A DNA stretch of 64,000 nucleotides from Halopseudomonas salina (GCF_008641105.1 NZ_VTTI01000012.1:33526-97525); one strand, 5' to 3'; positions 31,119 to 42,238 are shown, numbered from the stretch's first letter. Numbers and translations: made by a program. Notes: generated by a model from the letters alone, not told the origin.

Positions 31119-31502
31119 ATGGATATCAGTATGCCTGTTGATGGGCCTGAAAACAGCACCGAACACAGCCCGGAGCCCGCTGAGGAGAGAGCCTGGTGGG
31201 TATACATGGTGCGAGCCGAGAACGGTCACCTCTATACCGGCATCAGCACTGATCCGCGGCGTCGCTTTGCTCAGCACCAGCGTGGCAAGGGCGCCAGATT
31301 TTTCAACCGCAGTCCCGCCAGCGCCCTGGTCTGGACCGAAGTCTGTACCGATCACTCAATAGCACTTCGCCGCGAGATTGCCATCAAGTCACTGAACAAG
31401 CGGGCCAAGGAGCGACTGATCAGTCAGTTCAATGGCGCATCATCAGGTATGGCGAGTGACTGTGCAGTGCCTGACACACCAGCTAAGCTGGGTTCACCCT
31501 GA
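31119..31502 (+). CDS. GIY-YIG nuclease-like protein (YhbQ family)
   Basis: Up to 127 residues with a single GIY-YIG domain: [18 protein letters not shown], then the arginine in [20 protein letters not shown], and E in [10 protein letters not shown]. The YhbQ/UPF0213 family is of unclear role, possibly DNA or RNA cleavage. The start is uncertain: ATG 31119 or ATG 31131, neither with a strong ribosome binding site. The 30 or so residues before the domain are acidic and Pro-rich, and the tail after residue 105 is not conserved. Confidence 0.82.
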   Translation: MDISMPVDGPENSTEHSPEPAEERAWWVYMVRAENGHLYTGISTDPRRRFAQHQRGKGARFFNRSPASALVWTEVCTDHSIALRREIAIKSLNKRAKERLISQFNGASSGMASDCAVPDTPAKLGSP

Positions 31503-31515
31503 CTGGAGAATACCC

Positions 31516-32451
31516 ATGAGTGAACTGATTCTGCACCATTATCCACAATCCCCATTTGCCGAAAAAGCCCGTCTGATGCTGGGCTTCAAGGGGCTTGCAT
31601 GGCAGTCCGTGATGATTCCTGCGGCAATGCCAAAACCGGATCTGACTGCTTTGACTGGCGGCTATCGGCGCACACCAGTGATGCAGGTTGGTGCTGATAT
31701 CTACTGCGATACGGCCCTGATCGCCCGTTTGCTGGAGGAGACCAAGAGCACCCCGGCACTGATCCCCGAAGGTCGCGAGGCAGCAGCTACTGCCTTGGCG
31801 CAGTTCGCCGATCAGGTACTGTTCCAGCACGCAGTTGCCATCAATTTTCAGCCTCACGGTCTGGCTGCCCGCTTTGCCGGCGCTCCCGAGGCCATGGTCA
31901 AGGGTTTCATGGCTGACCGGCAGAAGCTTTTTCAGGGTGGTAGTGCCAGTCGTCTCGACGCTTCGGTGGCCCTCTCACAATGGCCAACGCTGTTGAGCCG
32001 TCTGGAAACCCAGTTGCAGCGCGACGGTGAATACCTGCTTGGCAGCCAGGCTTGTATTGCTGACTTTGCCTACTATCATCCGTTGTGGTTCGTGGCCAGC
32101 AACAAGGCAGTGGCGAACATGCTCGAGGGTTATCCGGCGGTCGGCGAGTGGATGGCTCGCATAGCTGATTTTGGTCACGGATCGCATGCCGATCTGGATC
32201 CGTCCGATGCCGTGCAGATAGCTAACGAAGCGACGCCCCGGACTTATTCGGCAAGCGACTTTGTCAGTCCCGATGGTCTGCAGGTGGGTCAGGCAGTGCA
32301 GGTCAACGCTGTGGACTACGGAACCGACCCGGTCACCGGTGAGCTGGTCTATGAGGATGCGGAAGAGATCGTCGTGGCCCGCGAAGATGATCGGGCCGGA
32401 CGCGTTCAGGTGCATTTCCCGCGTTACGGATTCCGCATTCAGGCGATTTAA
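31516..32451 (+). CDS. Glutathione S-transferase family protein with C-terminal extension
   Basis: A 311-residue protein with a thioredoxin-like GST N-terminal domain (LILHHYPQSPFAEKARLMLG; RRTPVMQVGADIYCDTALI), an all-helical C-terminal GST domain to about residue 230, and an extra 75-residue beta-rich tail (QVGQAVQVNAVDYGTDPVTGEL region). GGAG at 31505-31508 is 7 bases before ATG 31516. Substrate unknown. Serine in YPQSPF may replace the usual catalytic serine or tyrosine. Confidence 0.85.
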   Translation: MSELILHHYPQSPFAEKARLMLGFKGLAWQSVMIPAAMPKPDLTALTGGYRRTPVMQVGADIYCDTALIARLLEETKSTPALIPEGREAAATALAQFADQVLFQHAVAINFQPHGLAARFAGAPEAMVKGFMADRQKLFQGGSASRLDASVALSQWPTLLSRLETQLQRDGEYLLGSQACIADFAYYHPLWFVASNKAVANMLEGYPAVGEWMARIADFGHGSHADLDPSDAVQIANEATPRTYSASDFVSPDGLQVGQAVQVNAVDYGTDPVTGELVYEDAEEIVVAREDDRAGRVQVHFPRYGFRIQAI

Positions 32452-32474
32452 TTACAGGGCATCCAGATCGAACG

Positions 32475-32493
32475 GACCGGCGCAACGCCGGTC
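32475..32493 (+). terminator. Hairpin after the GST-like gene
   Basis: GACCGGCG (32475-32482), loop CAA, CGCCGGTC (32486-32493): a perfect 8-bp stem 24 bases past the stop codon. The downstream sequence is only mildly T-rich, so this is a probable rather than certain terminator. Confidence 0.45.
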
Positions 32494-32613
32494 TGACTGG
32501 CTGGTTTATACTTGGCAGGCTTGATCATTGGGCTGTCACTGGTCAACATGTATCGCCCCGCCACGGCATCCGCCCAGCGGTAACCGAACCCGTCAGCAGG
32601 CCCCTCAGGCGCA

Positions 32614-33186
32614 ATGGTTGCAACTACGAACACACTCTTGCATTACCGGTCTCTTGTCGCAGCAGTCATGTTGCTTGCTATGCCGTGCGCCGTGCTGGCC
32701 GATTCAGCCACTGCAGTGGGTCAACCCGAGGACGCGCAGACCTATTGCGCGGGACCTGTGCAGGCGTTTGCGCTGGCGCTGGAACAGACCGATCCAAACC
32801 AGGGTGTGAATGAGCCGCTACGCGACCAGTTCCTGCAGGATCTCGAGCAGTGCAGAACCGTCTACCGATACCACCTGAAGCGACTGGCCGATGATTTTAC
32901 CGATCTGCCAGCCGGCGCCTATTGCCATTCGGTGCGCAGGGAATTTACCGAATCAGAGGATCTTTTCGACATCGCCGCAGCGCGGGCGCAGCAGTTGCCC
33001 CTGGAGAGCGAAGAGGAGCGCGAGGTGGCAGCGGATTTCTTTCTGCAGGCCGGCGCGGCGCTGGTGCGGGCGGTAAACGGGCTGTTCCTTCTGCGCCATG
33101 GCATCTGTGAGGAAGAGCGAATAGCACCATTCGATCAGCACCCCTTTAAAAACGACATCGGCCGGACATATCCCCACATCCAATAG
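32614..33186 (+). CDS. Exported hypothetical protein with four mature cysteines
   Basis: I do not recognise this 190-residue protein. The first 30 residues form a signal peptide (hydrophobic core SLVAAVMLLAMPCAVLA, cleavage after LADSA or before). The mature part is acidic and mostly helical, with four cysteines (in TYCAGP, LEQCRT, AYCHSV, HGICEE) that could make two disulphides in the periplasm. The ribosome binding site before ATG 32614 is poor. It lies alone between the GST-like gene and the ABC exporter. Coding potential is supported by codon pattern and the signal peptide. Confidence 0.7.
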   Translation: MVATTNTLLHYRSLVAAVMLLAMPCAVLADSATAVGQPEDAQTYCAGPVQAFALALEQTDPNQGVNEPLRDQFLQDLEQCRTVYRYHLKRLADDFTDLPAGAYCHSVRREFTESEDLFDIAAARAQQLPLESEEEREVAADFFLQAGAALVRAVNGLFLLRHGICEEERIAPFDQHPFKNDIGRTYPHIQ

Positions 33187-33282
33187 CGTCGGGTGAATAG
33201 CCCGGTGGACCGGTACGCGTGCGATGATAACGGGCTTTTGCGGCGCTGGCGGCTGCATCACCCATGCGTGAATGGAGAAAAC

Positions 33283-34248
33283 GTGAACGACATTATTCAG
33301 GTCACCGGCCTGACGAAAACCTACGCTTCGGGATTCCAGGCGCTCGATAAAGTCGACCTGAATATCCGGCGGGGTGAAATATTTGCCTTGCTCGGGCCCA
33401 ATGGCGCAGGCAAAACCACGCTTATCAGTATCATTTGCGGGATTGTCAATCCGACGGCGGGGCGGGTAGTGGTCGATGGTCACGATATCGTTCGCGACTA
33501 TCGTGCAGCGCGCACCGCCATAGGTCTGGTGCCCCAGGAACTGACCAACAACATGTTCGATACTGTCTGGGCGACGCTGAAACTCAGTCGGGGCCTGTTT
33601 GGCAAGCCGGCGGATGCCGCGCATCTGGAAAAGGTGCTACGAGACCTTTCGCTTTGGGACAAGCGCAACGAGAAGATCATGAGCCTGTCCGGTGGCATGA
33701 AGCGAAGGGTCCTCATTGCCAAGGCGCTGTCACACGAGCCGGACATCCTTTTTCTGGACGAGCCGACCGCTGGTGTGGACGTCGAGTTGCGTCGTGATAT
33801 GTGGGAAATGGTGCGCAAGCTGCGGGCCAGCGGGGTAACGATTATCCTGACTACCCACTACATCGAGGAGGCCGAGGAGATGGCAGACCGCATCGGCGTA
33901 ATCAACGGTGGCAAGCTGATACTGGTCGAAGAAAAAGCGGCGCTGATGCGCAAAATGGGTACCAAGCAGCTGAGCATCCATCTACAACAACCCCTTGAAC
34001 AGATCCCGGTTGCCGTTGCGGACTATCAATTGGCGCTCGAACAGGAGGGTCATATTCTGGTTTACACCTTCGATGCGCTGAAGGAGCAGACCGGTATCGC
34101 CGAATTGCTCCGTACCCTGGCGCGCGAAGGCATCGAGTTCAAGGATCTGCATTCAAGCCAGAGTTCGCTTGAGGATATCTTCGTTGGGCTGGTGCATAAC
34201 GCGGGCGAGTCGGTTTCCGCACCGCAACGGGCAGGGGAAGCTTCATGA
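33283..34248 (+). CDS. yadG: ABC-2 type exporter ATP-binding protein (YadG-like)
   Basis: A 321-residue ATPase with Walker A GPNGAGKT (residues 39-46), Q-loop VPQEL, signature LSGGMKRR and Walker B ILFLDEPT followed by the switch histidine TTHY. GTG 33283 is the start: GGAG ends 5 bases before it and the N-terminus is then [17 protein letters not shown]. Its last four bases overlap the permease gene. Substrate unknown; the YadGH type is common in Pseudomonas. Confidence 0.93.
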   Translation: MNDIIQVTGLTKTYASGFQALDKVDLNIRRGEIFALLGPNGAGKTTLISIICGIVNPTAGRVVVDGHDIVRDYRAARTAIGLVPQELTNNMFDTVWATLKLSRGLFGKPADAAHLEKVLRDLSLWDKRNEKIMSLSGGMKRRVLIAKALSHEPDILFLDEPTAGVDVELRRDMWEMVRKLRASGVTIILTTHYIEEAEEMADRIGVINGGKLILVEEKAALMRKMGTKQLSIHLQQPLEQIPVAVADYQLALEQEGHILVYTFDALKEQTGIAELLRTLAREGIEFKDLHSSQSSLEDIFVGLVHNAGESVSAPQRAGEAS

Positions 34249-35006
34249 ATCTATACGCGATCAAGGCGATTTATCAGTTTGAGATGAACCGAATGCGCCG
34301 CACTCTTCTGCAGAGCCTGGTGTCGCCAGTTATCTCGACTTCCCTGTATTTCGTCGTGTTTGGTGCCGCGATAGGCTCGCGCATGACCGAGATCGATGGC
34401 GTGAGTTATGGCGCGTTCATCATTCCCGGCCTGATCATGTTGATGCTGCTCAACGAAAGCATTTCCAATGCATCGTTCGGCATCTATATGCCCAAGTTCA
34501 CCGGCACTATTTACGAAGTACTTTCCGCACCGGTATCACCGACCGAGATCGTTATTGGTTATGTGGGCGCCGCGGCTACCAAGTCGGTCATTCTGGGTCT
34601 GCTGATTCTGCTCACAGCGAAAATATTCGTTCCCTACGAGGTCCAGCATCCGGTCTGGATGTTTGGATTCCTGGTCTTGACGGCCCTTACCTTCAGTCTG
34701 TTCGGTTTCATCATCGGGATCTGGGCGGACGGTTTCGAGAAGCTGCAGATCATTCCGCTGATGATTGTCACGCCGCTTGCCTTTCTTGGCGGCAGCTTCT
34801 ACTCGATCAACATGCTTCCACCGCTGTGGCAGACCGTGACGCTGTTCAATCCGGTGGTCTATCTGATCAGCGGATTTCGCTGGAGTTTCTACGGTGTAGC
34901 TGATGTACACATAGCAGTCAGCCTGGCGATGACCAGTGTGTTTCTGATTACCTGCATCGGCATTGTCTGGTGGATTTTCAAGACGGGCTATCGCCTCAAA
35001 CCGTGA
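34245..35006 (+). CDS. yadH: ABC-2 type exporter permease (YadH-like)
   Basis: A 253-residue inner-membrane permease with six hydrophobic segments and the ABC-2 signature near the end ([20 protein letters not shown]). ATG 34245 overlaps the ATPase stop. The gene ends inside the 3' end of the convergent recQ (11-base overlap). Forms the exporter with the preceding ATPase; substrate not known. Confidence 0.92.
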   Translation: MNLYAIKAIYQFEMNRMRRTLLQSLVSPVISTSLYFVVFGAAIGSRMTEIDGVSYGAFIIPGLIMLMLLNESISNASFGIYMPKFTGTIYEVLSAPVSPTEIVIGYVGAAATKSVILGLLILLTAKIFVPYEVQHPVWMFGFLVLTALTFSLFGFIIGIWADGFEKLQIIPLMIVTPLAFLGGSFYSINMLPPLWQTVTLFNPVVYLISGFRWSFYGVADVHIAVSLAMTSVFLITCIGIVWWIFKTGYRLKP

Positions 35007-36939
35007 CTAGCTGGCTTCTGATCTTCGCATAGGGGTAGGCCTGTAGTTCGCCAAAGCCGGAAATCTGCCGTGCTTTCATACGGGTGAACAGGGGCGTAGT
35101 GATACCACAGAGAAACCGTGTGATGCTTTCCGGGCCGGGCGGACTTCCAGTCAATGCGCTGTGTCGTTCGATGAAGGCGCCGGCGATTGTGGTTAGCCCA
35201 ACTGTGTCCGGTGGCGACAGCTGCGGTGGCCCGGGTAGTGGCGCGTATTGGCCCTCGCATACCGAGCAATGCCCACAGTGCTCCGGAGCCTTATCATCGC
35301 CGAAATGCAGCGCGAGGCTGTGGCTCAGGCATTGGTTGGCCGCGAACAGTTCGATCATCGCGTGGATGCGACGTATCTCGCTCTGCTCCTGGGCCTGGAA
35401 ATAACCATGTAGCTCTTCCGCCAGCGCCTGCGGATTGAATGTCCGGTCGAGCAGCGCATAGACCTCGGTCATCTGCTTGCTCTCCATCTCGATCCAGCCC
35501 TGCTCCTGAAAATAATCCAGCGCCTTGATCGCCCGACTGCGTTCTGCACCGTGCTGTTGCCACAGTGCGTCGAAATCGACCGTGCACCAGGTGCGCGCCA
35601 GTGTAGAGGTACTGATAATCGCCTGAACGAACTGCTGGCGCTCGCCCTGAAAACGCCCGAGGATCTGCTCCGGTGTCAGCAGGTATTTGAAGCGGTATTC
35701 GGCAAAATAGGCATAACGCGGCGCGATGATTGCGCGCAGTTCGAGTTGCACCAGCAAGGTCTTGAGCGGTAATTGGCGAATATTGCTTTGGGAGGAGAGG
35801 GCATTGAGCATGATCTCCCACTGACCTTGTCCGCCTGGTCCCGTTTCCGGGATGGCCAGCAGGTCATCAAGCACCGCGCGAATCCCGCTTAACTCGGGTG
35901 TGTCGCCATAAACAAAGTTCTCCAGCACATTGAGATTGTCGCGATTGGCGAGAATCAGGCAGCGCGACGGCTGACCATCGCGTCCGGCGCGGCCGATTTC
36001 CTGGCTGTAGTTCTCGATCGATTTTGGCAGATCGTAGTGCACCACATTGCGGATGTCGCTCTTGTCGATGCCCATGCCGAAGGCAATGGTGGCGACAATG
36101 CAATTGATCTGCCCGGCCATGAACTGCTGCTGGATCGCTTCCCGGCGCTCGTGCGCAAGACCCGCATGGTAGGCGCTGGCCTCGATACCCTGAGTGCTTA
36201 GCTGGCGCGCCACATCCTCGGCGGTTTTCTGCTGGGTGACGTAGACGATGGACGCTTCGCCCGGCTTGGCTACGAGCCATTGCACCAACCGGGCGGGTTT
36301 GGCAGTGGCCGCTACGGGTTCCACGCCCAGATGCAGGTTGGGCCGGTAGAACCCCGTGGTCACCACATCCTCCGCGGCAATAGCGAATCGGGCCTGCATA
36401 TCGGCGATCACTGGCGGCGTGGCGGTGGCGGTCAACAGCAATACCTGGGGTATGTTCAGTTCCCGCTGGTAGGTTGGCAGTTTCAGGTAGTCGGGGCGAA
36501 AGTTATGACCCCATTCGGAGATGCAGTGGGCCTCGTCGATCACCAGCAGAGAGATGGGGACTTGCTGGATGAAATTGCGAAAACGCTCGTTCTTCAGGCG
36601 TTCGACCGAGATCATCAGGATTTTCAGTTCGCCATTGCGTGCCCGCGCCATAACGCTGTTGGCCTCATCGCGCCCCTGGGCTGAATCGATACTGCCGGCG
36701 GCGATACCGTGGCGCTCGAGGAACGCCAACTGATCCTGCATCAACGCCAAAAGAGGCGAAACGACCAGAGTCAGGTGCGGCAGGTGTAGCGCCGGGAGCT
36801 GATAGCACAGGGATTTGCCGGAGCCGGTGGGGAATATCGCCGCGGCGGAACGGCCGGCCAGCACCGACCTGATGGCCGGCTCCTGGCCGGGGCGAAATTG
36901 GTCGAAACCGAAGGTATCCAACAGGGTTTGTCTGATCAT
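34996..36939 (-). CDS. recQ: RecQ family ATP-dependent DNA helicase
   Basis: A 647-residue 3'-5' DNA helicase used in recombination repair. Walker [16 protein letters not shown] is at about residues 36-50, the DEAH box [19 protein letters not shown] near residue 134, motif [12 protein letters not shown] near residue 316, and a short zinc cluster CGHCSVC near residue 562. The C-terminus differs from classical RecQ: no HRDC domain is recognisable, instead a region ending [14 protein letters not shown] recall a second Pseudomonas RecQ of this type. Its start ATG 36939 gives the usual N-terminus. Confidence 0.9.
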   Translation of the reverse strand: MIRQTLLDTFGFDQFRPGQEPAIRSVLAGRSAAAIFPTGSGKSLCYQLPALHLPHLTLVVSPLLALMQDQLAFLERHGIAAGSIDSAQGRDEANSVMARARNGELKILMISVERLKNERFRNFIQQVPISLLVIDEAHCISEWGHNFRPDYLKLPTYQRELNIPQVLLLTATATPPVIADMQARFAIAAEDVVTTGFYRPNLHLGVEPVAATAKPARLVQWLVAKPGEASIVYVTQQKTAEDVARQLSTQGIEASAYHAGLAHERREAIQQQFMAGQINCIVATIAFGMGIDKSDIRNVVHYDLPKSIENYSQEIGRAGRDGQPSRCLILANRDNLNVLENFVYGDTPELSGIRAVLDDLLAIPETGPGGQGQWEIMLNALSSQSNIRQLPLKTLLVQLELRAIIAPRYAYFAEYRFKYLLTPEQILGRFQGERQQFVQAIISTSTLARTWCTVDFDALWQQHGAERSRAIKALDYFQEQGWIEMESKQMTEVYALLDRTFNPQALAEELHGYFQAQEQSEIRRIHAMIELFAANQCLSHSLALHFGDDKAPEHCGHCSVCEGQYAPLPGPPQLSPPDTVGLTTIAGAFIERHSALTGSPPGPESITRFLCGITTPLFTRMKARQISGFGELQAYPYAKIRSQLVTV

Positions 36940-37010
36940 CAGGCTATGGTGCTCGATTTACGCAGCGTTGTCTGCGACCTGCCTCACAATCAGCTAAACC
37001 CTGGCCTGTT

Positions 37011-38021
37011 CTAGCGGCCTTTCTTGTTGCGCAATTGCTGCACTAGCCCCTTGGGCGGATGCTTGATCACCAGTGAATCCTGGCCTTCGTCATACTCTAC
37101 CTGCTCACCCAGCAGATGCGCTTCGAAGCTGATGGAGAGGCCATTGGCCTTGCCGTAGAAGCGCATGAAATTGCTCAGGGTGCGCTTGTCCGCCGGTATC
37201 TCCGGAGACAAGCCGTAATCCTTGTTGCGGATGTAATCGTAGAAGGCGCGCGGCTGTTCTTCATCGATTACCCCGGAAAGCTCTTCAAGCGCGACCTGTT
37301 CGCCCTGGCGGGCCTGGCTGTTGACGTAGCCGCTCATGGCCTTGGTCTTGTCGCGCAGGGTATCGGGCTGAAAATCCGCTTCGCCGACATAGTCGCTGAA
37401 GGCCTGGAGCAGGGTAGTGGTCTCTTCCTCCGGATTGGCCCCTTCGATACAGCCGATGAAATCACGGAAGTAGTCCGAGACCCGCTTGCCACTGCGCCCA
37501 CGAATAAACGAGATGTATTTGGTCGACTGGGCGTTCTGCTTCCACTCGGTCAGGTTGATGCGCGCGGCCATGTTCAGGCTGGACAGATCCAAGTGCCGAG
37601 CCTGGGCGACCTCTAGGTTGTCGGTGACGGTAACGCCTTCGGTATGGTGCAGCAGCGCAATAATCAGAAAGGCAGTCATGCCCTGGCGGTAGCGGATGTA
37701 AAGCACGTGGCCGCCCAGTGCCAGGTTGGAGCCTTCCATCAGGGTCTTCAGCTGCTCGCTAGCCTGGCGCGAGAAGCCAATGAAATCCTGCTCGCCATCG
37801 ATGAGTTGCTGCAGCCAGCCACTGAAGGGGTAGGCGCCACTTTCCGGTTGAAAGTAACCCCAGGCCTTGTTCGGTTTGCTGTTGTAGGCCTCGATCAGAC
37901 CGGCGAGCAGTTGCTCAAGCGCTTCGGAGTTGGCCAGCTCGCTATCGCGCAGGCTGAGGCTGGCGGGCTGGCCGTCAGGCTTCTTGTGAATCTGATGAAC
38001 GATACTGTTGTCGATGGGCAT
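37011..38021 (-). CDS. yejK: Nucleoid-associated protein YejK (NdpA)
   Basis: A 336-residue conserved nucleoid-associated protein. Recognisable stretches are [17 protein letters not shown] at the start, [18 protein letters not shown] in the middle and [22 protein letters not shown] before the C-terminus. The start is ATG 38021, preceded by AGAAGAG; an in-frame upstream start at 38078 would add a non-conserved leader. It sits between recQ and valS on the same strand, 59 bases after valS. Confidence 0.92.
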   Translation of the reverse strand: MPIDNSIVHQIHKKPDGQPASLSLRDSELANSEALEQLLAGLIEAYNSKPNKAWGYFQPESGAYPFSGWLQQLIDGEQDFIGFSRQASEQLKTLMEGSNLALGGHVLYIRYRQGMTAFLIIALLHHTEGVTVTDNLEVAQARHLDLSSLNMAARINLTEWKQNAQSTKYISFIRGRSGKRVSDYFRDFIGCIEGANPEEETTTLLQAFSDYVGEADFQPDTLRDKTKAMSGYVNSQARQGEQVALEELSGVIDEEQPRAFYDYIRNKDYGLSPEIPADKRTLSNFMRFYGKANGLSISFEAHLLGEQVEYDEGQDSLVIKHPPKGLVQQLRNKKGR

Positions 38022-38080
38022 GGTATCTCTTCTGTTGCAGGGGCCGGGCGGGCCGGATTCTGATCCGGCCCGCTTCAAGC

Positions 38081-40930
38081 CTAGAGGCTGGCGATATGGC
38101 TACGTTGTTCGCTGAGCTGGGCAATGGCCTTTTCGGCGTCGGCGAGCTTGCCGCGCTCCTTGTCGATGACTGCTGGCGGCGCCTTGTCGACGAAGCCGGC
38201 GTTGCTCAGCTTGCCGCCGATGCGCTTGGTTTCTCCTTCGAGACGCTGGATTTCCTTGTCCAGGCGAGCCAGTTCGGCGGCCTTGTCGATCAGTCCGGCC
38301 ATGGGTACCAGCACTTCCAGCTCGCCTACCAGGGCGGTGGCCGACAGGGGAGCTTCGTCGCCTGCTGCCAGCACGATCACTGACGATAGCTTGGCCAGCT
38401 TCTTCAGGAATGCCTCGTTTTCCTGCAGGCGGCGGCGATCTTCGTCACCGGCATTGCGCAGCAGCAATTCGAGTTCCTTGCCGGGGGCCACATTCATTTC
38501 ACCGCGAATGTTACGCACACCCAGGATCAGACCCTTGAGCCATTCGATGTCCTGCTCGGCGGTTTCATCCAGACGACTTTCATCGGCCTGAGGCCAGGGC
38601 TGCAGCATGATGGTCGGGCCGCTTTTGCCCGCCATCGGTGCAATGCGTTGCCAGATCTCTTCGGTGATGAAGGGCATGAACGGGTGCGCCAGTCGCAGGG
38701 CGGCTTCGAGCACCCGCACCAGTGTCCGGCGAGTGCCGCGCTGGCGCTCGGCAGGTGCATTCTCGTCCCACAGCACCGGCTTGGATAGTTCCAGGTACCA
38801 GTCGCAGTACTGGTTCCAGATAAATTCGTAAAGCGCCTGCGCGGCCAGGTCGAAACGGAACTGGTCGAGCTGGCGGGTCACTTCGGTCTCAGTGCGTTGC
38901 AGCTCCGAGATGATCCAGCGATCGGCGAGGGTCAGCTCCACGGCACTGCCATCGATACCTGTGTCCTTGTCTTCGCACTGCATCATCACGTAGCGCGCGG
39001 CGTTCCAGATCTTGTTGCAGAAGTTGCGATAGCCTTCCACCCGGCCCATATCGAACTTGATGTCGCGTCCGGTGGAGGCCAGTGAACAGTTGGTGAAGCG
39101 CAGGGCGTCGGTGCCGTAGGCGGCGATGCCGTCGGGGAATTCATCCCGGGTCTGCTTCTCGATCTTCGCCGCCATCTTTGGCTGCATCATGCCGCTGGTG
39201 CGCTTGGACACCAGGGACTCCAGGTCGATGCCGTCGATGATATCCAGCGGGTCGAGCACGTTGCCCTTGGACTTGGACATCTTCTGGCCCTGGCCATCCC
39301 GTACCAGGCCGTGTACGTAGACCGTCTTGAAGGGTACCTGGGCGCTGCCGTCCTCATGCTTCATCAGGTGCATGGTCAGCATGATCATGCGCGCGACCCA
39401 GAAGAAGATGATGTCGAAGCCGGTCACCAGCACGTCGGTCGGGTGGAAAGTCTTCAGTGCCTGGGTCTGCTCGGGCCAGCCGAGGGTAGAGAAGGTCCAG
39501 AGGCCTGAGCTGAACCAGGTATCGAGTACGTCTTCATCCTGACGCAGCACAGCGTCGCCCAGATTGTGCTTGGCGCGCACTTCTGCTTCGTCGCGGCCGA
39601 CATAGACATTGCCTGCCTCGTCATACCAGGCCGGGATGCGGTGGCCCCACCACAGTTGGCGGGAGATGCACCAGTCCTGGATGTCGCGCATCCAGCTGAA
39701 ATACATATTCTCGTACTGCTTGGGTACGAACTGTATGCGACCGTCCTCTACGGCGGCGATGGCCGGCTCGGCCAGCGGTTTGGTTGAGACATACCACTGG
39801 TCGGTCAGCCAGGGCTCGATGACCACGCCCGAACGGTCGCCCTTGGGCACCTTGAGGGCGTGGGGTTCGATCTTCTCGAGCAGGCCGGCGGCGTCGAAGT
39901 CGGCGACGATGCGTTTGCGCGCTTCGAAACGATCGAGCCCGGCATAGGCTTCGGGCAGGCTCGAATCGACAGTGGTATTGACGCTGCCATCGATATTGAA
40001 GATCTGGGCGCGGGGCAGGATGGCCGCGTCCTTGTCGAGTATGTTGATCAGCGGCATGGCGTGGCGCTTGCCGACTTCATAGTCGTTGAAGTCGTGGGCT
40101 GGGGTGATCTTCACGCAACCGGTACCGAACTCGGGATCGCAGTAGTCGTCGGCAACGATCGGGATGCGTCGGCCCACCAGCGGCAATTCGACGAATTTGC
40201 CGATCAGTGCCTGATAACGCTCGTCTTGCGGATTCACCGCTACCGCGGTATCGCCGAGCATGGTCTCGGGCCTGGTCGTGGCGACGATCAGATAGTTCTT
40301 GCCATCGGCGGTAATGGCGCCGTCAGCCAGAGGATAACGCAGGTTCCACAGTGAGCCGGTCTCGTCGTGGTTCTCGACTTCCAGATCAGATATGGCTGTA
40401 TGCAGCGCCGGGTCCCAGTTCACCAGGCGCTTACCGCGATAGATCAGGCCGTCCTCGTGCAAACGCACGAAGGCTTCCTTGACCGCTTCGCACATGCTTG
40501 GGTCCATAGTGAAGCGTTCGCGGCTCCAGTCCACCGAGCTGCCCAGGCGACGGATCTGGCGGGTGATGTTGCCGCCGGACTCTTCCTTCCATTCCCAGAC
40601 CTTTTCCAGAAACTGTTCACGGCCCAGGTCGTGACGCGACTGACCCTGGGCGCCGAGTTGACGTTCTACCACCATCTGCGTCGCAATGCCGGCGTGGTCG
40701 GTACCAGGCTGCCACAGGGTGTTGCGGCCCTGCATGCGGCGGAAGCGGATCAAGGCGTCCATGATCGCGTTGTTGAAACCATGGCCCATGTGCAGGCTGC
40801 CGGTCACGTTGGGTGGCGGCAGCGCAATGGTGTAGGACTCGCCCGAGCCCTGGGGTGCGAAGTAGTTGTTCTGCTCCCAGTTCTGGTACCAGGAAGATTC
40901 GATGGCGTGGGGCTGGTAGGTCTTTTCCAT
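38081..40930 (-). CDS. valS: Valyl-tRNA synthetase
   Basis: Class I synthetase of 949 residues that charges tRNA-Val and edits misactivated threonine. The HIGH motif appears as GSLHMGHG near residue 45 and the KMSKS motif as QKMSKSKGN near residue 553; the [16 protein letters not shown] editing-domain segment and the C-terminal coiled coil ([15 protein letters not shown]) are present. ATG 40930 is chosen; the longer frame upstream encodes an arginine-rich, non-conserved stretch. Downstream of orf199 and holC in the same direction. Confidence 0.97.
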   Translation of the reverse strand: MEKTYQPHAIESSWYQNWEQNNYFAPQGSGESYTIALPPPNVTGSLHMGHGFNNAIMDALIRFRRMQGRNTLWQPGTDHAGIATQMVVERQLGAQGQSRHDLGREQFLEKVWEWKEESGGNITRQIRRLGSSVDWSRERFTMDPSMCEAVKEAFVRLHEDGLIYRGKRLVNWDPALHTAISDLEVENHDETGSLWNLRYPLADGAITADGKNYLIVATTRPETMLGDTAVAVNPQDERYQALIGKFVELPLVGRRIPIVADDYCDPEFGTGCVKITPAHDFNDYEVGKRHAMPLINILDKDAAILPRAQIFNIDGSVNTTVDSSLPEAYAGLDRFEARKRIVADFDAAGLLEKIEPHALKVPKGDRSGVVIEPWLTDQWYVSTKPLAEPAIAAVEDGRIQFVPKQYENMYFSWMRDIQDWCISRQLWWGHRIPAWYDEAGNVYVGRDEAEVRAKHNLGDAVLRQDEDVLDTWFSSGLWTFSTLGWPEQTQALKTFHPTDVLVTGFDIIFFWVARMIMLTMHLMKHEDGSAQVPFKTVYVHGLVRDGQGQKMSKSKGNVLDPLDIIDGIDLESLVSKRTSGMMQPKMAAKIEKQTRDEFPDGIAAYGTDALRFTNCSLASTGRDIKFDMGRVEGYRNFCNKIWNAARYVMMQCEDKDTGIDGSAVELTLADRWIISELQRTETEVTRQLDQFRFDLAAQALYEFIWNQYCDWYLELSKPVLWDENAPAERQRGTRRTLVRVLEAALRLAHPFMPFITEEIWQRIAPMAGKSGPTIMLQPWPQADESRLDETAEQDIEWLKGLILGVRNIRGEMNVAPGKELELLLRNAGDEDRRRLQENEAFLKKLAKLSSVIVLAAGDEAPLSATALVGELEVLVPMAGLIDKAAELARLDKEIQRLEGETKRIGGKLSNAGFVDKAPPAVIDKERGKLADAEKAIAQLSEQRSHIASL

Positions 40931-41059
40931 GGGTATGCTGGGTATCCGGTTGGTCAGTCGGCGACGTGCAGGCCGGTTGCGCCGTGGGCGGGGCCGGAAT
41001 CGTCGCGAAAAACGGGCATTATAGCGGGCACGGAGCATCAAGGCCCAGCCCGCAGGTAC

Positions 41060-41659
41060 TTATTTAAGTTGTTCGCGCACCATCTGTTGCAGCTTGTCCT
41101 GCAGGCGATTGCGCAGTTCGGCCTCAATGGTCGGCATCAGGTCGTCGATGACTTCCTGTAGGATCAACTGGGCTTCGGCCTGGAGGCGGGCTTCCATGCG
41201 AACTTCCCGGGCGCCGGTGTGGGCGCTGTCGCGCCTGGTGCTTTGCCTGGTCGCGGGGTGCGTCGGGGGAGGTGGTATGTGGCCGGCCATCAGGCGATCC
41301 AGCTGCACACGTTCCTCGGCCAGTCTGGCCAGTTGGTCATATGGCAAAAATGGGTTGGGCTTGGGTGCGGTGGGTCTTGCGGGTAACGACGGCAAGGGAG
41401 CGGAGGCCGGCGAATGGGGCTTATCGATTACCACAGGGGTCAGCGGCTGACTGAGATCCAGGCCTGGTGCATCGCTAATAATGTCTTGCAGCAGCGGAAT
41501 ATCAAGCTGGGCGTCTTCACTGGTAGTCGCTTTCTGCAAGCCTGAGTCAAGGTGGGAGGCTGAAGCGTTCTGCGCTTCAGCAGGCTCGTCCAGCAGAGTG
41601 CGAATGGACTCCAGATCCTTGAGCAGACGTGATGGTTCTGAAGGGTCGCGCTGCGCCAT
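41060..41659 (-). CDS. Conserved hypothetical protein between holC and valS
   Basis: A 199-residue cytosolic protein of unknown function. The N-terminal third is acidic and Ser-rich, the middle is a proline-rich linker (residues 80-140), and the last 45 residues form an amphipathic helix (ILQEVIDDLMPTIEAELRNR). I recall a similar gene (PA3833) in the same place in P. aeruginosa. Because it is tucked between holC (3-base gap) and valS, a role with the DNA polymerase III chi subunit is conceivable, but that is only positional inference. Confidence 0.78.
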   Translation of the reverse strand: MAQRDPSEPSRLLKDLESIRTLLDEPAEAQNASASHLDSGLQKATTSEDAQLDIPLLQDIISDAPGLDLSQPLTPVVIDKPHSPASAPLPSLPARPTAPKPNPFLPYDQLARLAEERVQLDRLMAGHIPPPPTHPATRQSTRRDSAHTGAREVRMEARLQAEAQLILQEVIDDLMPTIEAELRNRLQDKLQQMVREQLK

Positions 41660-41662
41660 GAT

Positions 41663-42094
41663 TCATCCCGCTATCCGTATCTGATGGGTCTGGTGAGGAT
41701 AGCCCCGTTCGCGGTAAAAGCGAAATCGCTCGCGTGCTGGCAAGCGCACGGGATCGTGTTCGATAACGATCTCGGCCATCCGACTGAAGCGGCTGAACGA
41801 GTCTGCAGTAGTGTCCGCCAGGTTGATCAGCAGATCGTTGTGCGCCGCGGGCGGTTCGCCGCAACCGCAGACCACGGCTTGTTGAGCGTCGTCTGAAGCC
41901 AATGCGTGGGGTAGGAAAGTATCGGCGCGAAAACTCCATAAAAGCCGATCAAGCGTTTCTGCCTGTGCTTCATCGTTGCAGTTGATGTAAACGCGGTGTC
42001 CCTTGCTCCAGGCCTTGTGGGCCAGTCGGCAGGCATAATCCAGTCGCAGCTCCGGATTGGCGCTGGTCAGCAGGTAGAAATCAATACGCGTCAT
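41663..42094 (-). CDS. holC: DNA polymerase III chi subunit
   Basis: A 143-residue clamp-loader accessory subunit that connects the replisome with SSB. The N-terminal MTRIDFYLLTSANPE and CRLAHKAWSKGHRVYINC are typical, and the conserved tail GYPHQTHQIR-like segment is recognisable. It precedes the orf of 199 residues by 3 bases and valS beyond that. A heptamer repeat array lies just upstream, between pepA and holC. Confidence 0.93.
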   Translation of the reverse strand: MTRIDFYLLTSANPELRLDYACRLAHKAWSKGHRVYINCNDEAQAETLDRLLWSFRADTFLPHALASDDAQQAVVCGCGEPPAAHNDLLINLADTTADSFSRFSRMAEIVIEHDPVRLPARERFRFYRERGYPHQTHQIRIAG

Positions 42095-42103
42095 AGAACC
42101 CTC

Positions 42104-42222
42104 AGCTACAAGCTACAAGCTACAAGCGGCAAGCGGCAAGCGGCAAGCTACAAGCTACAAGCTACAAGCTACAAGCTACAAGCCTCAAGCCTCAAGCCTC
42201 AAGCCAAAAGCCAAAAGCCAAC
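42104..42222 (+). repeat. Heptamer array AGCNNNA, 17 units (left arm)
   Basis: Seventeen exact 7-base periods run from 42104 to 42222 in blocks: AGCTACA x3, AGCGGCA x3, AGCTACA x5, AGCCTCA x3, AGCCAAA x2, AGCCAAC x1. Blocks of identical units suggest local duplication. It lies between the pepA stop and holC start and is paired with an inverted arm at 42278-42305; a second copy of the same layout is at 54848-55006. Confidence 0.97.
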
Positions 42223-42238
42223 CCCAAACTGTTGGCTT
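42215..42238. repeat. Nested hairpin in the spacer of the first heptamer element
   Basis: AAGCCAAC (42215-42222) and GTTGGCTT (42231-42238) form a perfect 8-bp stem with an 8-base loop, at the junction of the left heptamer arm and the spacer. It competes with pairing between the two heptamer arms. Confidence 0.8.
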
